DNA of 64,000 nucleotides from G963667145 sp963676515 [NCBI: Candidatus Cloacimonadota bacterium] (lineage in GTDB: Bacteria; Cloacimonadota; Cloacimonadia; G963667145): assembly GCA_963676515.1 (NCBI GenBank), contig OY781061.1, forward strand, positions 372,001 to 436,000, in the 5' to 3' direction. Below are positions 48,245-55,520 of this stretch, piece after piece. Under the pieces are notes generated by a model. That model did not search any database. It saw nothing but the letters and a program-made list of their open reading frames with translations, and was not told where the DNA came from. A program made the translations under genes and the position numbers. Position 1 is the stretch's first letter, and every line of letters starts with the position of its first letter.

Positions 48245-49827
48245 AACTTTATCCTCAAAAAATCTAATCCCACTGTAAATCCTTTGGATGCTTTGGTCGG
48301 GTCACTTCCGTAACTAACATACCGCACTCCCAGTTGCCATTTTAAATCAAGAGCTATCGCCGCAGAGAAATAAGGGTCTTCGTCTACGCCATATCTCAGC
48401 TCGATAGGCAAGCACTCAAAAGGGAAATAGTCCGCACCGACACTAAATCCTTGATCGTAAGCAACCACCGCCTTGCGATATTTACTCACAAGATACATCG
48501 AGCCAAAAAGAGCCTCTCTGAAGATATTATAGCTGATGCCCACGCTGTACTCTGGGTCAAGCGTAACATTGAGATCTTCTAGCTCATAAGTCGTCTCCAC
48601 ATCTACTGTGTCCAGCTGTCCGTCTTTTTTGCTCACTACACGAGAAAGTTGCACCTTCTCCACATCGGAAAAGGTCAGCTTAGCAAAAAGGTCGTCAACA
48701 CTCAAATAAGCTCGTCCTTCGTCCAGAAACAGCAAGCTGGGGAGTCCATCTACCATCACTCCGAGTCCCAAACCCATAGAGCTGTTAGTGCTCGCTCCGT
48801 TAAATTTCGATCTGGTGTACTCACACTCGACAGAGCTTTCCTCAGGAGTCGCACCCACTCTCTGGCTAAGTTTGTCTATCTTGGCGTATCCTATCGAGTT
48901 GTAAATGTTCAGATTCAGCCCAAAATTTAAAGATGTCTTCCCAAAAACGAAGCTATTGGGGACGGCGTAAGCCAGCGAATTTTTGACATAGGCGAGAACT
49001 TGCGTCCCTTCTCCCTTTTGGTCTGCCAGGAGCATCTCTTTGTCTTTGTCTTTTTCAGCCAATAAGAATTTGAGCCACTGCACACCCAAATCTTTTATTT
49101 CAGCTTCCAAAATAAAATCGGAGTTTATTTGAAAATTCTCATACCCCACACTAAGCAAAGATTTCTTAAAAGCAAGAAAGATATCCCAATTATTGGCACT
49201 CAAATCATCTTCCATTTGCGAGACAAATTCGTTTTCTTCGTACATCTTTATAAAATCTTCCCAAGCCAGTTCATCCTCTCTATAACTAAGAGTAAATCCT
49301 AGCGGAATAGAGAAATAAGAGGTTTCCCGACGAGCAATAGACGCTGGATTTTCGAGAAAAGATGCGTAATAGCCACTTTTCTTCGGCTTCTTTTCTATCT
49401 GCGGTTTTGCTTCCGCCTCTTCTTTGAAATCTATGACTTTTTTGATAAATTCCCGCTCGTCCACTGTGTCTTTTGCAGGCAAAGGACTAAACTCTTTTAG
49501 CTCCAGATTCTCACTTTTTTGCCCAGCGGTGTCCACTGGTTCTTCCAGCTCTTCTGCTAAATCTTCATTTGCAGAGGTGTCTGACTCCTCTTGCACAAGA
49601 GTATCTAGAGTATCCACCGGTAAACTCTCAGAAGGCAAACTTTCCAAAGGCAAAGCCTCTAAAGGCAAAGTTTCCAAAGGTAAATCCTCCAAGGGCAAGG
49701 TTTCCAGAGGCAATGCCTCCAAGGGTAACTCTTCTAGCTGTAATATCTCCAAACTGTCCTCAGCAAAAAGGCTCGTAGAGACGACAATCGTCACTCCGAC
49801 CAGAAATAGCCAAGATTTGAAATTCAT
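48241..49827 (-). CDS. Outer-membrane protein with LPLEx repeats
   Basis: A 528-residue protein. A signal peptide (S-T-S-L-F-A near 17-22) is followed by five-residue repeats L-P-L-E-[ATDS] (residues 31-73), an acidic linker, and a beta-rich region ending D-F-L-R-I-K-F. It is a longer paralogue of the protein at 43891-45093. The repeats would form an extended Pro/Glu stalk in the periplasm. It lies 1 bp after thrS and overlaps kdsD. Confidence 0.65.
   Translation of the reverse strand: MNFKSWLFLVGVTIVVSTSLFAEDSLEILQLEELPLEALPLETLPLEDLPLETLPLEALPLESLPSESLPVDTLDTLVQEESDTSANEDLAEELEEPVDTAGQKSENLELKEFSPLPAKDTVDEREFIKKVIDFKEEAEAKPQIEKKPKKSGYYASFLENPASIARRETSYFSIPLGFTLSYREDELAWEDFIKMYEENEFVSQMEDDLSANNWDIFLAFKKSLLSVGYENFQINSDFILEAEIKDLGVQWLKFLLAEKDKDKEMLLADQKGEGTQVLAYVKNSLAYAVPNSFVFGKTSLNFGLNLNIYNSIGYAKIDKLSQRVGATPEESSVECEYTRSKFNGASTNSSMGLGLGVMVDGLPSLLFLDEGRAYLSVDDLFAKLTFSDVEKVQLSRVVSKKDGQLDTVDVETTYELEDLNVTLDPEYSVGISYNIFREALFGSMYLVSKYRKAVVAYDQGFSVGADYFPFECLPIELRYGVDEDPYFSAAIALDLKWQLGVRYVSYGSDPTKASKGFTVGLDFLRIKF
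49609..49737. repeat. 15-bp tandem repeat array coding LPLEx
   Basis: Eight to nine in-frame units of about 15 bp, varying at the fifth codon (Ala, Thr, Asp, Ser) and partly at silent sites. In-frame period means copy-number change would lengthen or shorten the stalk without a frameshift. Confidence 0.85.
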
Positions 49828-49828
49828 C

Positions 49829-51721
49829 CTAGACCAAAATTCCTTTTAGCTCGTCCAACTGAAAACTACCAATATCTCCTTTGGTGTGTTTCCTTACAGA
49901 CACTGTGCCAGCCAATTGCTCTTTTTCCCCACAGATAATCATATAAGGAATTTTATCGTTCTCTGCCAGCCTTATTTTGTAGCCTACCCCTTGGTCTTCA
50001 TCACTTATCGCCACTCTATAACCTTGCTCCAACAAAGCCTCTTTCACCTTGCTGGCATACTGCAAATATTGGTCGGAAATCGGTATAATCCGCACCTGCT
50101 CTGGAGATAGCCACATCGGCAGGTTGCCTCCGTGATATTCCAAAAGGGTGGCAAAAAATCTCTCCAAAGATCCAAGCAAAGCTCGATGAATCATATAGGG
50201 ACGGTGCGTGGTGTTGTCTTTGCCCACATACTCCATATTAAATCTGGTCGGCAGATTAAAATCAAACTGAATGGTGCTACATTGCCACGACCTGCCCAAG
50301 GCATCTTTTATCTTGATGTCGATTTTTGGTCCATAAAAAGCTCCGCCACCTTCGTCCACTTGGAAGTCAAGTTTAAGTTCGTGCAAAGCCATTTCCAAAG
50401 AGTTCTCCGCTTTTTCCCAATCTTCTTGCTCTCCGACATACTTTTCTGTAGGCTTGGTAGAGAGATATATTTCTAACTCTTTGAACCCAAAAGATTGTAA
50501 CATAAAAATCGAAAATTCCACCGTCTTCTTCACCTCTGCATCGATTTGCTCTTTCGTGCAGATAATGTGTGCATCGTCCTGGGTGAAGCCCCGCACACGC
50601 ATGAGACCGTGCAAAGTTCCTGCTCTCTCGTAGCGATAGACATTGCCCATCTCGGCATAACGCACAGGCAACTGGCGGTAACTCTTTTTACTATTATTGT
50701 ATATCTCGATGTGAAAAGGGCAATTCATCGGCTTGAGGTAATAGTTTTGCTCATCGATGTTCAAAGGAGCGTACATACTCTCGTCGTAAAAGCCCAGATG
50801 ACCCGAAGTTTCCCAGAGTTCTGCTTTGCCGATGTGCGGAGTGTTGACCAAGCTGTAACCGTTTTTCAAGTGTTGCTCTTTCCAAAAGTTCTCGATAAAA
50901 TTCCGAATCAGTGCACCTTTGGGATGCCAAAGCACCAAGCCAGCACCAATCTTGCCCGAAAAAGAAAAAAGGTCGAGCTGCTTGCCCAGCAAGCGATGGT
51001 CTCTTTTTTTTGCTTCTTCTAGGTTCTCCAAATACTGATTAAGCTCTTTGTTCGAAGGAAAGCTAATGCCATAAATCCTTTTGAGCATTTTGTTGCGTTC
51101 ATCTCCACGCCAATAAGCTCCCGAAGTCTTGAGCAGCTTGATCGCTTTAATCCCGCCTGTATCGGGCAGATGCGGACCTCGGCACAAGTCGGTAAAGTCG
51201 CCCTGCGTGTACATCGAGATGACCTGATCATCGCCAATAGCTTCCAATAACTCCACCTTGTACTGCTCGCCTTGCTTTTGGAAAAAATCCAAAGCCTCGT
51301 GCCTAGAGACCACCTTGCGAAGATAAACTAACTTCTTTTTGGAAAGCTCTTTCATCTTCTGTGTAATCTGCTCCAGCTCTTGCTCCGTAAAAGATTCTTC
51401 CCTCTCAAAATCATAGTAAAAGCCGTTGTCTATGGCAGGCCCTATCGCAACTTTAATATCTGGAAATAGCTCCTTCACCGCCTGAGCCAACAGGTGTGCC
51501 GTAGAATGCCAATAAACATTCTTGCCCTCTTTGCTCTCGAACTTCACAAGCTCCAAGCGGCAATCTTTTTGCAGCGGCTCATTTGCTCCCACCATCTCAC
51601 CATCCACTTTGGCAGCCACCACGGATCTAGCCAACCCTCCAGAGATGCTAAACGCGACCTCTAGAGCGGTTGTCCCATTTTCAAACTCTTTTTGAGCACC
51701 ATCAGGAAAAGTTATCAGCAT
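49829..51721 (-). CDS. thrS: Threonine-tRNA ligase
   Basis: A 630-residue class II synthetase. Residues 1-60 are the TGS domain; H-S-T-A-H-L-L-A-Q-A-V near 75 begins the editing domain; the catalytic core has M-N-C-P-F-H near 333 (zinc Cys) with R-Y-E-R-A-G-T-L-H-G-L near 364 (motif 2) and R-A-L-L-G-S-L-E-R near 514 (motif 3). The C-terminal anticodon domain ends G-D-I-G-S-F-Q. Length is normal. AGGAG precedes the ATG by 11 bp. Confidence 0.97.
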   Translation of the reverse strand: MLITFPDGAQKEFENGTTALEVAFSISGGLARSVVAAKVDGEMVGANEPLQKDCRLELVKFESKEGKNVYWHSTAHLLAQAVKELFPDIKVAIGPAIDNGFYYDFEREESFTEQELEQITQKMKELSKKKLVYLRKVVSRHEALDFFQKQGEQYKVELLEAIGDDQVISMYTQGDFTDLCRGPHLPDTGGIKAIKLLKTSGAYWRGDERNKMLKRIYGISFPSNKELNQYLENLEEAKKRDHRLLGKQLDLFSFSGKIGAGLVLWHPKGALIRNFIENFWKEQHLKNGYSLVNTPHIGKAELWETSGHLGFYDESMYAPLNIDEQNYYLKPMNCPFHIEIYNNSKKSYRQLPVRYAEMGNVYRYERAGTLHGLMRVRGFTQDDAHIICTKEQIDAEVKKTVEFSIFMLQSFGFKELEIYLSTKPTEKYVGEQEDWEKAENSLEMALHELKLDFQVDEGGGAFYGPKIDIKIKDALGRSWQCSTIQFDFNLPTRFNMEYVGKDNTTHRPYMIHRALLGSLERFFATLLEYHGGNLPMWLSPEQVRIIPISDQYLQYASKVKEALLEQGYRVAISDEDQGVGYKIRLAENDKIPYMIICGEKEQLAGTVSVRKHTKGDIGSFQLDELKGILV

Positions 51722-51747
51722 TTTCGTTTACACTCCTGTTTTACTTT

Positions 51748-51960
51748 TTAAGCTTCGCTCTTAACTTCTGCAGACTCAGTAGCTTCTTTTTTTGGCTCAG
51801 CGAACTTTTTGTTTCGGCAATTCTTGCAAACTTTCAAAGTTTCTTCACCTTTTTTTACTTCATAAACTAATTTAATCGCTGTTCTGCCACACACTGGGCA
51901 TACGCCTCTACCTCTACCTGGTACTTCTCTGAGACCTGCACCTCTATTGTTTTTTGACAT
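51748..51960 (-). CDS. Small zinc-ribbon protein, unknown
   Basis: A 70-residue basic protein with two Cys pairs, C-P-V-C near 21 and C-K-N-C near 45, and the start R-G-A-G-L-R-E-V-P-G-R-G-R-G. AAGGAG lies 7 bp before ATG 51960. The C-terminus is Lys/Glu-rich and acidic. It resembles small ribosome-associated zinc-ribbon proteins, but I do not recognise a named family. It sits between era and thrS, where translation genes cluster. Confidence 0.7.
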   Translation of the reverse strand: MSKNNRGAGLREVPGRGRGVCPVCGRTAIKLVYEVKKGEETLKVCKNCRNKKFAEPKKEATESAEVKSEA

Positions 51961-52108
51961 TGTTATTCTCCTTATATACAATAAATTATGGTTTTTCTTA
52001 AAAAAATAAAAATATTTGATTTTTACTCTAACTAACTAAAATAGAACACTATAAAATAAATCTTTGTTGCAAAGGAAGTTAGTCAAGAGTTTTTTGTAAA
52101 ATTCTGAC

Positions 52109-52975
52109 TCAGTATCCAAACTCGGTCAAAGCGTTTTTCTTTTTCTTCCAGTCAGCTTTTATCTTCACCCAGAGGTTGAGTTTCACTCGTTTACCCACAA
52201 GACGGTAAATTTGCTTTTGGGCTTCGTAACGAACTTTCGCCAATCCTTCACCGTTTGTGCCGATTAAGATGATCTTTTGCGATTTCCGCTCTACCCAGAT
52301 GTTAGCAAATATCTCCACCTTGTTTGGATGCTCGACATAGTTCTCCACCGTAACCGCACAGGAGTAAGGAATTTCCGCCTGATAGTTCTCGAAAACCTGC
52401 TCCCGTATCAGCTCAGCGGCTATGAAACGCATCGGCAAATCGGTGAGAAACTCTGGATCGTAAAACTGCGTAGAGTGAGGCATATACGGTCTAAATATCT
52501 CCGCCAGAGATTGATAACTGTCTTGTAAAGCACTTATTTGCTTCACCTCCTGAAAGGTGCCCGGTGGTATCTCTAGCTCAGCTATCTCGTCTTGATGCAG
52601 ATCTTTTTTATTGAAAATCAACAACTTTGGTACATTGTACTTCCCTATCAAGCTGATCATCTGTTTGTCATAATCAGAAGGAAATCCGGGAACACAAGAA
52701 ACCAAAACTATTAAGTCTGCCTTTTTGAGTCCCTCGTCTATGTAGCCCAAAAGTTTGCTATGCAACTCATAGCGTGGCTCGACAAATCCTGGTGTGTCCA
52801 AAAAAACAATTTGTGTTTGCTCATCGCTGTAAATCCCTTTGATGCTTTGCCTGGTGGTCTGTGGCTTTGCCGAAGTTATAGAGATTTTAGACCCCAAAAT
52901 CTTGTTCATTATCGTAGATTTACCCACATTTGGTTTGCCCACTATCGCCACAAATCCGCTTTTGTATTCACTCAT
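52109..52975 (-). CDS. era: GTPase Era
   Basis: A 288-residue ribosome-assembly GTPase. G1 is G-K-P-N-V-G-K-S near 12, G3 is D-T-P-G near 59, G4 is N-K-K-D near 121. The C-terminal KH domain contains G-T-N-G-E-G-L-A-K-V-R near 236 and ends K-K-K-N-A-L-T-E-F-G-Y. It follows the YfhO-like gene by 12 bp. It helps assemble the 30S subunit through 16S binding. Confidence 0.95.
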   Translation of the reverse strand: MSEYKSGFVAIVGKPNVGKSTIMNKILGSKISITSAKPQTTRQSIKGIYSDEQTQIVFLDTPGFVEPRYELHSKLLGYIDEGLKKADLIVLVSCVPGFPSDYDKQMISLIGKYNVPKLLIFNKKDLHQDEIAELEIPPGTFQEVKQISALQDSYQSLAEIFRPYMPHSTQFYDPEFLTDLPMRFIAAELIREQVFENYQAEIPYSCAVTVENYVEHPNKVEIFANIWVERKSQKIILIGTNGEGLAKVRYEAQKQIYRLVGKRVKLNLWVKIKADWKKKKNALTEFGY

Positions 52976-52987
52976 TTTAATTTTTAC

Positions 52988-55102
52988 TCATTTTAATATA
53001 TAAATAATTTTATTCGCGTAGTTGATTCTCAAATAAAAGAAAAATCCTACACCCAGCAAAATAATCTGCACTATCAAGAAAAGCAAAGAGATTTTGCTCG
53101 CTACATTTTCCAAAACAGGGATGTACTCTAAGGAGATGTTATGCAACCCTGGCTTCAGATAAAATCCTTGCAAGATTTCGTTTACCTTGTATATTTTTAC
53201 ACCATCGTCTTGATCGAAGGCATACCAATCTTGGGAGAAATTATTGCTAAAAACAACAAATGATGGCGTATCTGTAAAAACTCTTAAAGTTATTTTATCG
53301 TTGTCATCTGTGATAATTTTGGCACTGTATTTTTGTGGTCTTTCCACCTGAGTCGGCAAAGATTGATCCAAAATTGCCACGCTGAAAGGGTCAAAACTTG
53401 TGTTATTTATCGCCTTGTACACCGACTCTTTATTTTCCAAAACGACAACATCGTCCACAAACCAGAGTTTCCCACGGTAGTTGTTGTTTTCGTAGATAGT
53501 TATTTTCGTCTTCGGATCGTAATCGACATAAGCAAGCTCATCCACCTTGATGGGAGCATCTTTTCGCAAGACATACCTTACTGCCAGCATATCTACCACA
53601 TTCCAGTTAATCGGTAAATCTCCATTGAGCTCGAACTCCAAGCAGTTTTGCAAAAGTAACCGATAATCCCGAAGCACCACGCTTGAAGTGCCTCCTATAG
53701 TCGCATACTCAGCTCCTAGCCGATTGTCGAAGAGCAAGCTCTCCAGCGGGTAAATGCGGTAATCTTGCTTGTCTTGATCCAGCGATTTGTCTAGTGATTT
53801 ATAATGCGAATTACTCTCTACTGGATACTGACTCCGATGATGGCTTCCTGCTACGAAAAACATCGAAAAGAAAAGGGCAAAAAGGAGGAACAAGAACAGA
53901 GAGTGATTTTTGAAACTACGCCTATAAGAAAGCAAAATAAAAAAAGCTACGCAAAAAAATATCTGAAGCAAAATAAAGAAAACATCAAAACTGACAGAGC
54001 CAAATCGCAAAAACAAGATGAAAAACAAAAGCACGCCCAAAATCAAAAACACGAAATAAGTTCTTCCCTTTTCTATCCAGAGAATCCTCCGCATCTTTAG
54101 GACTCGCTCAAGCCCAATACCAAACAAAACAAAAAGCAGCGTAACGCTGATGCCGTATGATAAGAAAGGATTTTTCACCAGCCAAGCTCCTGGTAAAAAT
54201 TTCACGAAAACAGGAAAGCAGGTGAAAAACAGAAAGAAAACAACATACCGATAATTTTTCGCAGACCCAATGATAGCAAAAGCCGAGATTGCCAATGCAG
54301 TCAAGATGTTCGCTTTGGACTGAAAAAATCTAGCAATCTGCTCTAACTGCAAAGAGTAGTCGTGAGCATAGCTAAACTCACCCAAGAGCCGTACAAAGCT
54401 GAAAAGTGGCTGAGCCGCAGCTAATGTCGCGAGGATTACTCCGCAAAAAATAAGCAAAACAAGCTTGGCGTAAGAGAAAATTTCCCGATGGTAAAGGTAC
54501 TCCCAAAAAAGAAAAAAAAGCGAAAAAAAGAGTGCCGAGAGAGAAAGCCAAAAAGTTTGCGGGTCACAAACGCGAAATAAAGCGGTAATCACCACTACAA
54601 ACCAAGCAAAAGCCCAAAGGGAGTAGTGAAATTTTAGGTAAATTATGGAGAAAACCAGCCATGGTATGAGGGCAAAATAAGAGAGCAAAGCAAAATCTGG
54701 CGAGGCGTCTAGATATTGCCAAAAAGGAAACACCAACCAAACTCCTGCACAAAGAGCTGCTATCCACGGGCAGACACCTTTGCCGTAATGCAAGACAGCG
54801 TAAACACCACAAGCTCCTGCCCATAAAGTAAGACAAGAAGAGGCTAGAAGAGAGTCGAAATATATGTTGCTTTTTACAGCAGAAGCCAGTAGTGAAGGCA
54901 CTCCTGCGAAGAAATGATTATTGTAAAGACTCCCTAGTGAGCCTTGCAAAAATAGAAGATGCTGCTGCTTGCCAAAAGAGTCACGATAGATTCCCAAAAT
55001 TTTCATAGAGAAAAAATAGAGCAACGACAATATTAGCAAAAAAGCTATCGGCCAGAAATTTTTTTTCACTGCTTGCCGAAAGTTTAACCATGGATGCGTC
55101 AT
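52988..55102 (-). CDS. YfhO-like membrane protein
   Basis: A 704-residue protein with roughly 12-14 membrane segments and a periplasmic C-terminal region. F-S-Q-D-W-Y-A-F-D-Q-D near 617 and L-K-P-G-L-H-N-I-S-L-E-Y-I-P near 653 match the closing domain of YfhO proteins, which are GT-C-like glycosyltransferases of the envelope. D-S-F-G-K-Q near 41 is in the expected first loop, though I cannot assign catalytic residues. Its ATG overlaps the stop of the small gene upstream. Confidence 0.7.
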   Translation of the reverse strand: MTHPWLNFRQAVKKNFWPIAFLLILSLLYFFSMKILGIYRDSFGKQQHLLFLQGSLGSLYNNHFFAGVPSLLASAVKSNIYFDSLLASSCLTLWAGACGVYAVLHYGKGVCPWIAALCAGVWLVFPFWQYLDASPDFALLSYFALIPWLVFSIIYLKFHYSLWAFAWFVVVITALFRVCDPQTFWLSLSALFFSLFFLFWEYLYHREIFSYAKLVLLIFCGVILATLAAAQPLFSFVRLLGEFSYAHDYSLQLEQIARFFQSKANILTALAISAFAIIGSAKNYRYVVFFLFFTCFPVFVKFLPGAWLVKNPFLSYGISVTLLFVLFGIGLERVLKMRRILWIEKGRTYFVFLILGVLLFFILFLRFGSVSFDVFFILLQIFFCVAFFILLSYRRSFKNHSLFLFLLFALFFSMFFVAGSHHRSQYPVESNSHYKSLDKSLDQDKQDYRIYPLESLLFDNRLGAEYATIGGTSSVVLRDYRLLLQNCLEFELNGDLPINWNVVDMLAVRYVLRKDAPIKVDELAYVDYDPKTKITIYENNNYRGKLWFVDDVVVLENKESVYKAINNTSFDPFSVAILDQSLPTQVERPQKYSAKIITDDNDKITLRVFTDTPSFVVFSNNFSQDWYAFDQDDGVKIYKVNEILQGFYLKPGLHNISLEYIPVLENVASKISLLFLIVQIILLGVGFFFYLRINYANKIIYILK

Positions 55103-55278
55103 AGATTTATCCTTTTTATAATTATCTCCGTCCTGTTTTTTTTCAGCTCAAAAGTCTCACCGAGAAATTCAAAGTTCCCCTCAGGCTGTTTACCCCAGCT
55201 TTTCAACTGTCTATAGAGCAAAAATCCTTTGGTTATCTCTTCGAGAGTCACGCAATTTTTGAACTTAATATTTTTCAT
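55099..55278 (-). CDS. Small conserved-looking protein upstream of yfhO-like gene
   Basis: 59 residues beginning K-N-I-K-F-K-N-C-V-T-L-E-E-I-T-K-G-F and ending I-I-I-K-R-I-N-L; no membrane helix or Cys pair. It is supported by an exact stop/start overlap (ATGA) with the YfhO-like gene and by protein-like composition. The Shine-Dalgarno is weak. Function unknown. Confidence 0.6.
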   Translation of the reverse strand: MKNIKFKNCVTLEEITKGFLLYRQLKSWGKQPEGNFEFLGETFELKKNRTEIIIKRINL

Positions 55279-55388
55279 CTATTTTTATATCCATCTCATC
55301 ACTAGTTTTTTAGTAAAGCTGAGTCTGTCCATAATAAACAACAAAAAAATTGACACTCATCAGCTAGCATAAATTTTGTCAGAAATAA

Positions 55389-55489
55389 GTAGCAGGCAAC
55401 TTAGATAGTTACTGTTTGGCGAATCATGTCAGGTCCGAAAGGAAGCAGCATTAAACCGAATTAGTTTCGTATTTATGTTTGTCTGCTCT
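55389..55489 (+). ncRNA. ffs: Signal recognition particle RNA (4.5S)
   Basis: The apical region GTCAGGTCCGAAAGGAAGC is the SRP domain IV consensus, with a GAAA tetraloop in place of the usual GGAA. AGCAGGCAAC (55390-55400) pairs with GTTTGTCTGCT (55477-55487) at the base. A T-run at 55488-55493 may be the terminator. It lies just before the M16 peptidase gene. Confidence 0.88.
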
Positions 55490-55520
55490 TTTAATAATAA
55501 ACAAAGGTCTACCCAGAAAA

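Noticed and set aside
49609-49737. CRISPR-like array
   Set aside because: The repeats are in-frame coding units of 15 bp without spacers; no CRISPR array was found in the window.
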